Positions 21,188 to 31,548 are shown, counted from the stretch's first letter. The stretch is 64,000 nt of DNA from Paraniabella defluvii (GCA_019316985.1 CP079215.1:1488001-1552000), one strand, 5' to 3'. Translations and numbers: made by a program. The notes: generated from the sequence alone by a model not told the origin.

Positions 21188-22265
21188 ATGAAACACTGGC
21201 CCTTTTATTTATTGCTGATCTTTTTCATACCTGCCTGCAAGCAAATACGCCCATTGCTGCAAAATACAGTCCGTGGTAAATATGAAAGCGGCTTTAGCAA
21301 AAAGGACAGCTTGTTTACGGTATGGAAAGCATCACACGAGCATGCCATGGCGGCTCCATTACAGGTGGCACTTCCTTACATGGCAAGCATACAAATAAAA
21401 CATGCTGATGCATCAGCTCTGGTTTATACGGCATCTGTCAAAAAGAGGAGAACAGCTAATAGCTGAAATTAAAAAACCCACTGATAGCAGCCGTTTTATA
21501 CTGGAATTTTTAATGGAGACCTGGCAGCTAACGCAATCCTGTTGGCCGAATTGCCTGAAAAAAAAGCAGCATTCATTGGATAGCCGGAGATGATGACAGT
21601 GTACGTATTAGCCTGCAGCCGCTATTAAATGATTCTGGCATCTTTCATGTTAAGATTTATAAACAACCCGCCTATCAATTCCCTGTAGCCGGCAAAAGCA
21701 ATAATGCCATTCAAAGTTTCTGGGGCGCCAATCGGGATAGAGGATCCCGTTCACATGAGGGCATCGATATTTTTGCAGCAAGAGGCACACCGGTGGTAGC
21801 CGTAGCTGATGGACATATTGGCTTTTCAGGCGAAAGAGGCCTGGGGGTAAGCAGGTATGGCTGCGTGAAAACCTCGCCGGCTTTAATGTTTACTATGCCC
21901 ATCTCGACAGCTTTATTGTAAACAGTGGTGATGCGGTGACCCGTGGGGATACGCTGGGCTTTGTGGGCAGTACCGGTAATGCCGCCGGAGGCGCACCACA
22001 CCTGCATTTCGGCATATATGGCAATAATGGCGCAGTAGACCCGTTGACTTTTGTAAAGGAGTTACCTGTTCCTGCCTATCAGGTATTTACCATCGATCCC
22101 CAGGCTAAACTATCCCGCAGCGTACCACTTCGCAAAGGTCCCGGCACTAAATACCCTATACTCATAGAGGTCAACAAAAATGAGCCGGTGAAAATACAGG
22201 CCCGATCGGGCAACTGGCTGCACGTAACTGTAAGAGACAGTATTGCCGGGTTTGTGCCGAGGTAA
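21188..22265 (+). CDS. M23 peptidase lipoprotein with C-terminal SH3-like domain (several frameshifts)
   Basis: About 360 residues. The N-terminus MKHWPFYLLLIFFIPACKQI carries a lipobox (IPAC), so the protein is probably anchored in the outer membrane. The LytM/M23 zinc motifs are present: SHEGIDIFAARGTPVVAVADG, YYAHLDS and HLHFGIYG. A C-terminal bacterial SH3-like domain (LRKGPGTKYPILIEVNKNEP, then GNWLHVTV) may bind peptidoglycan. It likely cuts cross-links or cross-bridges in the wall. Breaks lie near 21440, 21515, 21575 and 21870. No regulator or partner adjoins it. Confidence 0.9.
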
Positions 22266-22522
22266 TATAAGGCCCTGTTTAAAAATTAGCCCGGGAATAA
22301 CAGACGGCGAAAACGGTTTATGATCAGGGATGGGCCGGTAGAAGGCATTTGTAAAAACAGGGATAGTGTATTTACTTATTGGTATTACGAATACAACCAG
22401 GAAGCATTGCAGAGGAGATCACATCAAGCAGGATGCTGTATTTTTTGAAGCCGGTTAGCACCAAATAAATTCACTAATTTCGATACTAGTTATGCTAACA
22501 GCATCCCTATTAAAAAACAAGT
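22266..22522 (+). other. Intergenic stretch with a possible gene remnant
   Basis: No full gene. A short open stretch from ATG 22321 to 22446 reads MIRDGPVEGICKNRDSVF then TYWYYEYNQEA and stops. It has a protein-like composition but matches no family I recognise, and it may continue in another frame. The final part before 22523 holds an ATTTCGATACTAG segment that could be a promoter for the TPR gene. Confidence 0.25.
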
Positions 22523-23608
22523 ATGAAATTCAACATCAAAACAATTAGCTTACTACTGCTTTTAACAACCAGCCAAATAACGCTCGCACAAACCAACAAA
22601 GAAAAAGCATTGGCCAAAGGAAAGGAGGCGATCAAATTGATGGATAACGGACAGCTGGATAAAAGTATTCAATTGCTTGAAGAAGCGCAAAAGATCGATC
22701 CTGAAGATGTCAATTATCCTTATGAGCTGGGCTATGCGTACTACATTAAAAAGGACTTCAGAAAAGCATCGCAAATACTGGAAGGGCTGCTCGTACATAA
22801 GGATGCCAACGACAGGGTGTATCAATTACTGGGCAACGCATACGACCATATGGGTAACAGCGATAAAGCAATAGCACAATACGAAGCAGGGCTCAAAAAA
22901 TTTCCCAATTCCGGAAATCTCTATTTAGAAATGGGCGTCATGCAAATGGCAAAGCAAGATTATGCCAAGGCACTGGCCTATTATGAAAAAGGCATAGAAG
23001 TAGCGCCTGGATTTCCTTCCAACTATTATTGGGCGGCTAAATTTTATTTGTCTTCTGATGAAGAAGTATGGGGAATGATCTACGGAGAACTTTTTATGAA
23101 TTTGGAACGCGGTAGCCAACGCACTTCAGAAATCAGCAAATTGCTTTACGACACTTATAAAAAGAAATTAAGTTTACGAGCGATACGTCGGCGTCGGTAA
23201 GCTTCAGCAAGAACGCAACTATTAATGTAGCCGATCTGGCGGATCCTAACAACGTAAAACTTCCTTTTGGCGTTGGAACATATGAGCCGGTTTTAATAAT
23301 GTCGATATTGGATACGAAAGTGATCAACATTAGTTCCTTAGTACTATAAGAAGCAATTTTGTTGACATTTATTTTAAGAATGGCTACGACAAAAGTATCC
23401 CAACGCTTTGTTCAGCTTTCAAAAACAAATAAAAGATGCAGGGCATATGGAGTCCTATAACCATTGGATATTGATGAAAGGAGATGAAGCCGGTTTTACC
23501 CAATGGCAATCGGCCAATAAAGAAAAATGGGAAAATTTTATAAAGTGGTTTACCAACAACGGTATTAAAATAAGTGAAACCAATAAATTTTACCGCAGGC
23601 AATATTGA
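22523..23608 (+). CDS. Secreted tetratricopeptide-repeat protein (frameshifts)
   Basis: Signal peptide MKFNIKTISLLLLLTTSQIT (cleavage after LAQ), then about four TPR units between residues ~25 and 185 (for instance NYPYELGYAYYIKKDFRKA and GNLYLEMGVMQMAKQDYAKA). The rest, after frame breaks near 23165 and in 23345-23410, is a domain that reads SFSKNATINVADLADPNNV and ends FIKWFTNNGIKISETNKFY. Total ~360 residues. TPRs mediate protein contacts; the periplasmic role is unknown. The C-terminal domain occurs in related TPR proteins of Bacteroidota but has no assigned function that I know. Confidence 0.82.
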
Positions 23609-23627
23609 GAGAAAAATACAAGAGCAC

Positions 23628-24079
23628 ATGATCACAATTCGCAGAACCAACTCCGAAGACAATAATTTCCTGCACCTGGTTGTTGAGCTGGATAAGGACC
23701 TGGCCAAACGAAACGGGGACAGCAACGATTTCTTCGCACAGTTCAATAAAACAGACCTCATCAAAAACGTTGTTGTAGCTTTCAGCAACAATACACCAGC
23801 CGGTTGTGGCGCTATGAAACCCTATGATCAATCGGCTATGGAAATTAAGAGAATGTTTGTAAAGCCGCACATGCGTGGCAACGGCATTGCTGTAGCCGTG
23901 CTGCAGGAGCTGGAAACATGGGCCAAAGAATTGGGTTATATAAAAAGTGCATACTGGAAACCGGGGATCAAATGCGCGAAGCGATCAGGCTTTATCAGAA
24001 AACCGGTTATCAAATTATTCCCAATTATGGCCCGTACGAAAACGTAGCAAGCAGTATTTGCTTTGAAAAATTTTTATGA
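23628..24079 (+). CDS. GNAT family N-acetyltransferase (one frameshift)
   Basis: About 150 residues. The acetyl-CoA site is visible as VKPHMRGNGIAVAVLQELE (R/Q-x-x-G-x-G/A form) at residues ~80-98, preceded by AMEIKRMFV. The C-terminal motif LETGDQMREAIRLYQKTGY lies in the other frame after a break near 23955. I use ATG 23628 (MITIRRTNSEDN), the usual GNAT start; an in-frame start 18 codons upstream overlaps the TPR gene. Substrate is unknown. It ends at 24079 (FEKFL). Confidence 0.87.
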
Positions 24080-24227
24080 TTACAAAAGTTCAGTACGGTA
24101 TAAATGATACCAACCGTTGAAGTACTGCAACACCTGGCGCGAACCGCCCCATATTTGACGTAATCCTACTTATTTATTCCCTGCTTAAGCCGTAGGTTTG
24201 AGTATTAAAAAAATTAAATTATTATCT
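24080..24227 (+). other. Short intergenic stretch
   Basis: I see no gene or clear promoter between the GNAT stop and the VOC start. Confidence 0.3.
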
Positions 24228-24668
24228 ATGGCGCTCATTAATCCACACGTTAACTTCAACGGAAATGCAGAAGAAGCATTTACCTTTTACCAATCCGTAT
24301 TTGGCGGCACTTTTACAAAAATTATTCGTTTTAAAGACCTCGAGAGCGAAGACTTCCCGGTAGCCGAAAACGAAAAAAATAAGATCATGCATATTGCATT
24401 ACCCATTGGAAAAACGGGGATGCTGATGGGCAATGATGTGCCGGAAATGCTGGGCCCCACCAACGAAAATGAGAACCGGAGTAAAATTGTAATTACTGCT
24501 GAAACTAAAGAGGAGGCGGATCAGTTATTTAACGGGCTTTCAGTTGGTGGACAAGTGGAGTTCCCCATTGGCGATAGTCCCTGGGGTACCTATTTTGGTA
24601 TGTTTAGAGATAAATATGGTATCGAATGGATGGTAGAATTTGACGCCAATTTTAGAAGGCAGATCTGA
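24228..24668 (+). CDS. VOC family protein, PhnB-like
   Basis: Intact, 146 residues. PhnB/glyoxalase-like fold: MALINPHVNFNGNAEEAFTF, YQSVFGGTFTKIIRF, GMLMGNDVPEM and the end WGTYFGMFRDKYGIEWMVEF. These proteins are dimers of beta-alpha-beta units; despite the PhnB name most have no proven phosphonate role. ATG 24228 is preferred over a TTG ten codons upstream. It stands alone in an accessory stretch. Confidence 0.93.
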   Translation: MALINPHVNFNGNAEEAFTFYQSVFGGTFTKIIRFKDLESEDFPVAENEKNKIMHIALPIGKTGMLMGNDVPEMLGPTNENENRSKIVITAETKEEADQLFNGLSVGGQVEFPIGDSPWGTYFGMFRDKYGIEWMVEFDANFRRQI

Positions 24669-24689
24669 GCAGTACAACGCCCGCCTGGT

Positions 24690-24950
24690 ACAGGCCAGCG
24701 CCAGGCGGGTACGAGTGCTATTGATGCCATTGATACACGGATAATGTATTTGCTGTAAATAAAAACAGGGCGGCTGTAAACACCGTCTCTCAAGGTTCGA
24801 GGAACTCCTTGGGAGAGCCCTTCGGGTATTCTGAGCGTAGCGAAGAGCTTGTCGGCGAATCCTATTAAGCTGGTATTTGATGCCACAATACACGAATGAG
24901 GCATTCAACCTAAAATAGGCAGATTACCATTGAACCTAAAACCTGTATCT
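24690..24950. repeat. Intergenic dispersed-repeat-like segment
   Basis: No gene. The interval contains GGTTCGAGGAACTCC, CCCTTCGGGTATTC and TGAGCGTAGCGAAGAGC, strings typical of small dispersed palindromic repeats in Bacteroidota. Related strings occur at about 27130-27200 and 29745-29800. Confidence 0.5.
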
Positions 24951-24977
24951 TAGGTGTTAGAGAACAATCAGCACAAC

Positions 24978-25463
24978 ATGAACCAACATAACCCTGAGAT
25001 TACCCTTAGACCGACAACCATAGCAGACCTGCACCATCTGTTTGTGTTTCAATTAGACCCCGAAGCCCAACACCTGGCTGCATTTACACCGAAAGACCCC
25101 GCCAATAAAATTGCGTACCTCGAAAAATACACGAACATATTGCTCGACCCTACTACCAACAATCAAACCATTTTGGTTAACAATACTATTGCAGGCAGCT
25201 TAGCCAAATTTATATTGGAAGGCCATGCAGAAATCACTTATTGGTTAGACAAACAATTTTGGGGGCAGGGCATTGCCTCCGAAGCGCTCAAAAAGTTTTT
25301 GGAAGAAGAGTTAACAAGACCGATTTATGGACGGGTAGCATTTGACAATTTTGGCTCCCAAAAAGTATTGGAAAAATGTGGCTTTACTAAGGTAGGCACT
25401 GACAGAGGTTTTGCCAATGCACGCCAAGCGGAAATAGAAGAGTTTATTTATAGGTTGGCCTGA
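24978..25463 (+). CDS. GNAT family N-acetyltransferase (RimJ/RimL-like)
   Basis: Intact, 161 residues. It has the RimJ-type layout: ITLRPTTIADLHHLF, ITYWLDKQFWGQGIASEALK (acetyl-CoA loop WGQGIA) and AFDNFGSQKVLEKCGFTKVG. Relatives acetylate N-terminal amines or small molecules. ATG 24978 (MNQHNPEITLR) is chosen over one eight codons upstream. No frame break. Confidence 0.93.
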   Translation: MNQHNPEITLRPTTIADLHHLFVFQLDPEAQHLAAFTPKDPANKIAYLEKYTNILLDPTTNNQTILVNNTIAGSLAKFILEGHAEITYWLDKQFWGQGIASEALKKFLEEELTRPIYGRVAFDNFGSQKVLEKCGFTKVGTDRGFANARQAEIEEFIYRLA

Positions 25464-25588
25464 TTGTAACCGGCAGCCATATACGAATGCTATTCCAACG
25501 CTGGCGAAGCGTCGCTTTTCACTAGCTATAAATACTTAAATGATCGACAGCCCTGATTTACTTCTACTAAAATTTAGTATTTTAGAAA

Positions 25589-25991
25589 ATGCCATTTCCA
25601 TTAGACGTTAAATATATTGTTGAAGCAGAACAGGAGCTTGGAGTTATTTTCCCAGTACATTTTAAAGCAAAAATGATCCAAGAGAACGGCGGATCATTAG
25701 CCACCAAAGACGATTATTGGCACCTTTATCCATTCTTCGACAAATCAGATCATAAAAGGATCAGCAGAACCTGTAATCATATTGGGTTAGAAACCAGGCA
25801 GGCCAGAAACTGGCGTAATTTCCCCGCCGATGCAATAGCTATCGCCTCCAACGGCAGTGTGGAGACCATCTAGTGCTATTGCCAATGAAAGCGCATGACC
25901 AATATTTAGGGAGGCCATTTTTACCTGGTATCACGAAAACGGCGATACCGAGAAAGTGGCTGATCAAATTGATGATTTAATTGAACAGTAA
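25589..25991 (+). CDS. SMI1/KNR4 (SUKH) family protein (frameshifts)
   Basis: About 133 residues. The family N-terminus is visible as IVEAEQELGVIFPVHFKAKM and QENGGSLA, with the later motif NGSGDHLVLLP after a break near 25857 and a second near 25912. The C-terminus ends VADQIDDLIEQ. SUKH proteins often act as immunity proteins against polymorphic toxins; no toxin gene adjoins it here, so it is either an orphan immunity gene or has another role. Confidence 0.82.
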
Positions 25992-26045
25992 AAGCAACAA
26001 CTACTATCCTTAAGGCAGTTGAGCAAATCTTATAAAAGAAAAATT

Positions 26046-26464
26046 ATGAAGAAGAGATTAATACATTCATGGGGATTGCCATAATTGTTTTTATTGTTAC
26101 ATCCTGTAGTAAAAAAGAAAAGCAGAACTACGACGATATGATCATCAGAATATCGGAAATACAGATAGACCCAAAGTATCTTAAAGAATATATTGCTATA
26201 CTTAAAGAAGAGGCCGAAGCATCTGTAAGATTAGAAAATGGTGTTATTGCAATTTATCCTATGTTTCAAAAAAGGCAAGCCAACGAGATAAGAATTTTGG
26301 AGATCTATGCAAATAGAGACGCTTACGAAGCTCATTTGAAAACACCACATTTCCAGCATTACAAAACATCTACACTAAAAATGGTCAAATCATTAAACCT
26401 GATTGATATGCATGCCTTAGATGCTGAGACAATGCCGAGGATCTTCAAAAAAATGGGCTTATAA
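26046..26464 (+). CDS. ABM-domain lipoprotein, quinol monooxygenase-like (one frameshift)
   Basis: About 139 residues. The start MKKRLIHS is joined to GIAIIVFIVTSCSKKEKQ by one base near 26068; this gives a lipoprotein signal with lipobox VTSC. The mature part is a single antibiotic-biosynthesis-monooxygenase fold (IIRISEIQIDPKYLKEYIAI, RILEIYANRDAYEAHLKTPH). Such proteins dimerise and may oxidise quinols, although many are uncharacterised. A lipid-anchored version is less usual than the cytoplasmic form. Confidence 0.85.
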
Positions 26465-26591
26465 AAACTGCTCCCAACCTCAGCCAGCAAAATGCTTAGC
26501 TAAGTTAAATACCGGTATGCCCATAATAAATACTGGTAGTTTGAAATAACTGTTCGACAATGAAAATGCAGACCAACATTACTAAAAAGCC

Positions 26592-27098
26592 ATGAATAAT
26601 ATCGACCTGTTTAGAAAAGATCTTTTAGGGGCCAATACCTGGGCGCAAAGAAAAGATGGTGTGCGGATTGACCTGCTGGACAACTTAACAAAGGAAGAAC
26701 TGAAAATAGCCGAAACAGAATTGATACATGCACTAAGCCTTAGAGACGATTGGCCGGTCATCGGGGTGGGGCATATACAATCCAAAGCTGCATTGCCCAA
26801 ATTATATGAGCTGCTCCACAAAAGCAGCGGCCCCATGAAGGTAACGATTGCCCATTCCATTTTTCAGATATGCCAGGATGCCCAAATGATCGATATTGTT
26901 TTGAACACAATGCCGGCCATCACCAACCCCTATGAGCTGATTGATATCTTGTATTATTTGCCTGACTTTAATCACAAAAGTATTACTGAGTTGCATCATA
27001 GCTACCGCAACCATACCGACTACCTGGTAGCGTATAATGCAACCCAGGCCCTTGGTTTACCCACCGGCGAAGTGGTTGAAAGGTTTCGTGATAAGTAA
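26592..27098 (+). CDS. HEAT-repeat-like helical protein
   Basis: Intact, 168 residues, wholly helical in pattern. HEAT-like units are suggested by VGHIQSKAALPKLYELLHKS, MKVTIAHSIFQICQD and DYLVAYNATQALGL. It lacks a signal peptide. These proteins are usually cytoplasmic protein-binding modules; no function can be assigned from context. It is followed by repeat-bearing DNA. Confidence 0.7.
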   Translation: MNNIDLFRKDLLGANTWAQRKDGVRIDLLDNLTKEELKIAETELIHALSLRDDWPVIGVGHIQSKAALPKLYELLHKSSGPMKVTIAHSIFQICQDAQMIDIVLNTMPAITNPYELIDILYYLPDFNHKSITELHHSYRNHTDYLVAYNATQALGLPTGEVVERFRDK

Positions 27099-27119
27099 GA
27101 ATAAAGAATCATCACTCCG

Positions 27120-27210
27120 CCCTAAAACGTAGCGAAGCAGGATTTTTTTACCTCTGCCGTCATTCCGGGCGTAACATAGTGGAGCCGAGGAATCTCTTTT
27201 AAAAGCCCTG
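27120..27210. repeat. Dispersed-repeat-like segment
   Basis: Contains ACGTAGCGAAGCAGG and CGTCATTCCGGGCG with GAGGAATCTC. A similar CGTCATTCC...GAGGAATCTC layout recurs at 29752-29800. No coding potential is seen. Confidence 0.5.
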
Positions 27211-27258
27211 ATACGAACGATGTACGGTCTTAAATACAACGGATTAGCCTGCGCTTGA

Positions 27259-27396
27259 CAAAGGCTACAGCCGTTTACGCATGCCACGTTTGATATCAGC
27301 TTGGTAGCAAATGAAATGGAGATGCCGGATATAGATGTGTTTGTGAGAGAGATAACCGGGTTGATGAGTTGGGAGAATGTAATTAGACAAAAGTAA
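27259..27396 (+). pseudogene. Possible gene fragment
   Basis: An open stretch without a start codon reads RLQPFTHATFDISLVANEME then MPDIDVFVREITGLMSWENV and stops at 27396. Its composition is protein-like, but I cannot name a family. It may be the end of a decayed gene or simply chance. Confidence 0.3.
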
Positions 27397-27399
27397 AAG

Positions 27400-27452
27400 C
27401 CGTGTATACACCGGATATTATCCTTCGTAAACACGGCTATAAAAAAAAATTT
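27400..27452. terminator. Hairpin terminator upstream of the DJ-1 gene stop
   Basis: AGCCGTGT and ACACGGCT pair across about 24 bases, followed by ATAAAAAAAAA on the plus strand; on the minus strand T-rich sequence precedes the stem. It lies just beyond the stop of the minus-strand DJ-1 gene. Confidence 0.5.
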
Positions 27453-28011
27453 AAATAGTTTGATTGGGACTTTTATCACGCATGCACCCCTCACTAATCT
27501 CCTCTACCATTTTACGATTGAAGGCGGGAAGATCCTCCGGCGTGCGGCTGGTAACCAGCCCTTCATCTACAATTACTTCTTCGTCTACCCAATCGGCGCC
27601 GGCATTTATCAGGTCAATACTGATAGCTTTTACGGAGGTCATGCGGCGGCCTTCCACCACACCGGCATTAATTAATAACTGCGGACCATGGCAAATGGCA
27701 GCTACAGGTTTGCCCTGCCCGAAAAAGGCCTGCACAAATGCAATAGCCTTATCATTCACCCTTAACTTATCGGGGTTTAAAACGCCACCGGGCAATACCA
27801 ATGCGTCGTAATCATCGGCTGACGCCTGGTCTACGGTTACATCTACAGTATATTCCTGTCCCCAATCTTTATCGGCCCAGGCCTTAATGGTGCCCGGCTC
27901 GGGGCTTACAATATGCGTTTGCCAGCCCTGCTGCTCCAAATGTTCTTTGGGAGATTTTAATTCGCTTTCTTCAAATCCATGTGTGGCTAAAATGGCTATT
28001 TTCTTGCTCAT
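27451..28011 (-). CDS. DJ-1/PfpI family protein (YhbO/Hsp31-like)
   Basis: Intact, 186 residues. The motif EESELKSP near residue 14 supplies the conserved acidic residue, and AAICHGPQLLINAG near residue 105 has the nucleophile-elbow Cys and following His of the PfpI/YhbO group. Relatives have been described as deglycases, glyoxalase III-type enzymes or peptidases; the physiological activity is debated. Cytoplasmic. The gene stands alone. Confidence 0.95.
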   Translation of the reverse strand: MSKKIAILATHGFEESELKSPKEHLEQQGWQTHIVSPEPGTIKAWADKDWGQEYTVDVTVDQASADDYDALVLPGGVLNPDKLRVNDKAIAFVQAFFGQGKPVAAICHGPQLLINAGVVEGRRMTSVKAISIDLINAGADWVDEEVIVDEGLVTSRTPEDLPAFNRKMVEEISEGCMRDKSPNQTI

Positions 28012-28180
28012 GAGTAAAAGTTTAAAGGTTCACTATATCAGTTATCTTAGCAAATGACCCAAAAACCACACCTGAAAAGCAAATATCCCGGCTATTCTGT
28101 TAAATAAATTCAAAAGCGGGAATCCGTAATGGTTTTGCTGTGGCAATAATTATTTTCGCAGACAGCATATATTATTTAGA

Positions 28181-29717
28181 ATGGAACTAATGATTTACAC
28201 ATCGATTGGCGTTATTGCAGGCTTACTGATTGGATGGCTTTTAGGTAAAAGCCGCGCTGCATCTGGCATTCAGGCCGTTAAAGATGAGGCACAAATAAAA
28301 TATAACGAGCTGGACAGAGAGCTGGTATCTTTAAAAGCTACATCAGCTTCGGAGTTGGCAGCCGCACAGCAGCAAATGGCTGATCGCCAGCAGGAATATC
28401 ATATCATCAAAGCAGATCTTTTGGCTTTGAGCACTGAGCTTGATAACAGTCGCCAGCAATATGCTTCGGTTAAAGCGGCTTATGATACAGCCAGGCAAAC
28501 CTTAATTGAAAAGAACAATGAATACCTGAGAATCCGCTCTCTCAGCGAAAATTTACAGGCAGAGCAGGGCGCCCTGCATCAGCAGCTGGCTACCGCTTTG
28601 GCTACCAATAAGGCATTAACGGAAAAGCTGCAAACGCAGAAAGAAGAAATGGAGGCAATGAGCAAAAAATTCAATACCGAATTTGAGAACATTGCCAACC
28701 GGATATTGAAACCAAAACCAGCACTTTTACCGAGCTGAATAAAACCAATATGAAGAACCTGCTGGAACCGCTGGGGCAAAACATACGCGAGTTTAAGCAG
28801 CAGGTGCAGGATGCTTATGGCAAGGAAAGCAACGAACGTTTTCTTTACAAAACGAAGTAAAGAACCTGTTGCTGCTGAACCAGCAGTTAAGTAAAGAAGC
28901 GCAAAATTTAACCAGGGCTTTAAAAAGCGAATCGAAAACACAGGGCCGCTGGGGCGAGCTGATACTGGAAAAGATATTGGATAAATCGGGCCTTCGTAAG
29001 AACGAAGAGAGTTTTTATGGAGTACCAGCTATTTGGTCCGGATGGTAAAGCCTTGCTAAGCGCGGTTAGCGGTAAAAGATGCGCCCGGATGCCCTGATTG
29101 TTTATCCTGATAACCGGCATGTGATTGTAGATGCCAAGGTATCGCTGAATGCGTTTATAAGATATGCTGAAGCAGAAGATGAAGCTATACAGGAAGCAGA
29201 ATTGTTGGCGCATGCCCGTGCCGTAAAGAATCATATCGATCAGCTGCACCTGAAAGCTTATGACGATTACGATAAGTCGATGGACTTTGTAATGATGTTT
29301 ATCCCTAACGAGGCGGCTTACTTTGCGGCTTTGAAGGGTGATGCCAATCTTTGGGAATATGCCTACGACAGGCGCATTCTATTGATCAGTCCAACCAACC
29401 TGATTGCCGCCTTGAAGCTCCTGGCCGATTTATGGAAGCGCGAGCGCAACGACCGCAATAGCATGGAGATTGCCAATCGTGCCATAAAAATGTATGATAA
29501 ACTGGTAAGCTTTGTGGAGAACCTGGATGCGGTAGGCAGGCACCTTGATAATGCACGGGGCAAATATGATGATGCCGTGAAGCAGCTGCATTCCGGCAAA
29601 GACAATTTCTTTTCGCAGGCAGGAAAAATGAAAGCGCTGCTAAATTATAATAAGCCGAAGGATTTTCAGCAGTCTAAGCTAGACCTGGGAGAGGATAATG
29701 ATCTGGGAGAGGATTGA
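28181..29717 (+). CDS. rmuC: DNA recombination protein RmuC (several frameshifts)
   Basis: About 514 residues. An N-terminal membrane helix (LMIYTSIGVIAGLLIGWLLG) leads into a coiled coil (to residue ~180) and the RmuC nuclease-like domain with GRWGELILEKILDKSGL, MRPDALIVYPDNRHVIVDAK and MDFVMMFIPNEAAYFAAL. RmuC limits inversions at short inverted repeats. Breaks near 28712, 28845, 29024 and 29075 (A/T runs) each need one base. The C-terminus carries a short direct repeat (LGEDNDLGED). Confidence 0.92.
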
Positions 29718-29744
29718 TTGGTGATGAAAGCGCAATAGCAAAAG

Positions 29745-29800
29745 ATCGTCATTCCCAGCGGAATCGCATGGGAATAAAGTAGAGGAATCTCGAACTACGG
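29745..29800. repeat. Dispersed-repeat-like segment
   Basis: CGTCATTCCCAGCGGAATCG and GAGGAATCTCG follow rmuC. The layout resembles the segment at 27120-27210, supporting a small dispersed repeat family. No gene lies between 29718 and 29876. Confidence 0.5.
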
Positions 29801-29876
29801 GAGGGAGTCAACTTATTGCAGAGATGCTCCACCCATTTTGTTCTCGCAACACTCAGCCGAAACGACTACATGCTAA

Positions 29877-30699
29877 TTATTCACCCTGCTTCAATGCAAT
29901 TCCTCCCAAAACCCTTTCCATCTCCAATTGGTACTCCTTAAAAGAAGCAAGGTCGTTATGCGCACCGCCAGGTATGGTGACCAATGTTTTATCGGTACAA
30001 GCAGCCTGCTCAAACAATTGCCGGCCTAATGCATAGGGCACAACCTTATCTGCCGTGCCATGAAAAACAGTTAAAGAACAACTAAGCTTTTGAATACAGA
30101 CACTACTGTTAAAAGGGAATTTTAAGAAATACTTTACTGGGAGAATAGGGAAGCGGGCTTTGGCTACATCGGTCATGGTAGTAAACGGCGATTCCAGTAT
30201 CAGGCGCCGGGGCTTGTTTTCGGATGCGACCAGTGCTGCAAAATGAGTTCCGAGCGACCTGCCATACACGATGATGCTATCTTCAGCAAACCTTTGCTGT
30301 GCCTGCTGATAAAAAACACGTGCATCATTTTGTAAATTTGTTTCAGTAACAGCCCCCTGCTTTTTCCATAGCCCCGGTAATCCATCACCAGTACATTATA
30401 ACCATACTTTGTTAATGCCGACGCAATCACTCCCCATCTTTTTAAACTCCCTGGTTTCCATGAAAATAAAGAATCACTCCTTTGGGATCAGGAACGGTAA
30501 AATAAAGCGCATTCAACAGCGCGCCATCGTCCCTTTTAAAATTAAGCTCTTTAAAAGGTTGTTCAAAAGAGAAGCTATAAGCTGCATTCAGCTTCTCCGG
30601 CCTGAATATTAATTTTTGCTGCAACATTAACGTACCGGTGGTTAAAATGATATATACCAACAAAAGCCAGCCTGCTATTTTAAGTGCCTGTAACCTCAT
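29877..30699 (-). CDS. Membrane-anchored alpha/beta hydrolase (frameshifts)
   Basis: About 275 residues. The N-terminal helix (IAGWLLLVYIILTTGTLMLQ) is followed by the BEM46/DUF-type hydrolase core: GVILYFHGNQG, VLVMDYRGYGKS, the nucleophile elbow GRSLGTH and the C-terminal FHGTADKVVPYALG and GGAHNDL, holding the Asp and His. It should be an esterase or acyl hydrolase facing the cytoplasm or periplasm, unknown substrate. Breaks near 30447, 30345 and 30270. It overlaps the stop of the paralogous gene upstream by four bases (ATGA), so the two form an operon. Confidence 0.87.
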
Positions 30700-31548
30700 T
30701 TTCTATGATCTTTTTGATAGCTGCTGCCTTCGAGATTAATGGGCGCTTCTTTATAATGAATGATTTCTTCAAGCATTTTATGGTAAGGCGGAAAATTATT
30801 GAGGTTCTTATGCCCGCCCCGATCACCGTATACAAGCGTGTTCTGTCGGGGTTGATACGCGATAATTTAATCGATGACTCCAGAGGATCAGCTTATCGTT
30901 GGTGCCGTGAATGATAAAAATAGGGCACTTCACATATTTGATCCATTTATACGAAGGCAGTGGAAAACGCATGGCAAGTGACAAAGGCATAAAAGGCACA
31001 AACTGCGCTGCTACCTGTTTAAGGCTGTAATAAGGCGACTCCAGTATTAACATGCGCGGGTTATTGACAGAAGCTAACTTGGTAGCGAATCCTGAGCCTA
31101 ACGATCTTCCGTATAAAATAATATATTTCTCTTCAACCTTTTTCTTTATCTCGTTATAGATCATTTGCAGGTCCTGCTGTATGGCTTTCTGAGAGCGCCT
31201 GCCGGTACTTTTTCCAAAACCCCGGTAGTCGAACATGATTACATCATACCCGTGCCGGGTAAAGTCAACCGCAAACTTGCCCCAACCCTTAATACTTTTG
31301 GAATTACCTTTTAGATACAGCACCACCCCTCTGGGCTGGGTAGTTTTAAAATGCAGGCCGTTCACCACGGCGCCATCATGGGTTTCTAAATTGTATTCAT
31401 CTACCTGCTGGTTCTCATAAAAGAACTGAAAATCCCTGGGTAATTTTTCGGGCTTGAACAAAAAGTACTCCTGCAGGTAATAAATGGCTATACTGATGCC
31501 AACATAGACAGCCAATATAATTAATATGGTTATTCCCCAGGCAGGCAT
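30696..31548 (-). CDS. Membrane-anchored alpha/beta hydrolase, paralogue (one frameshift)
   Basis: About 284 residues. Same layout as the gene it precedes: N-terminal helix (ITILIILAVYVGISIAIYYL), FLFKPEKLPRDF, VVLYLKGNSKSI, VIMFDYRGFGKSTGRRS, elbow GRSLGSG and FIIHGTNDKLI. In HGN of the partner gene, this copy has KGN, a change at the oxyanion-region motif. The C-terminal His segment after the break near 30880 ends YQKDHRK at TGA 30696. An ATG at 31548 is preferred over a TTG two codons upstream. Tandem duplication is the likely origin. Confidence 0.86.

Noticed and set aside
24780-24870. Possible tRNA (a GGTTCGAGGAACTCC string)
   Set aside because: No acceptor, D- or anticodon arms can be drawn; the string fits a dispersed repeat.
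27057-27494. Open frame of 145 codons on the minus strand
   Set aside because: It overlaps the HEAT-like gene end and a hairpin, and its Cys/Ile-rich translation is unlike a protein family; a shadow frame.
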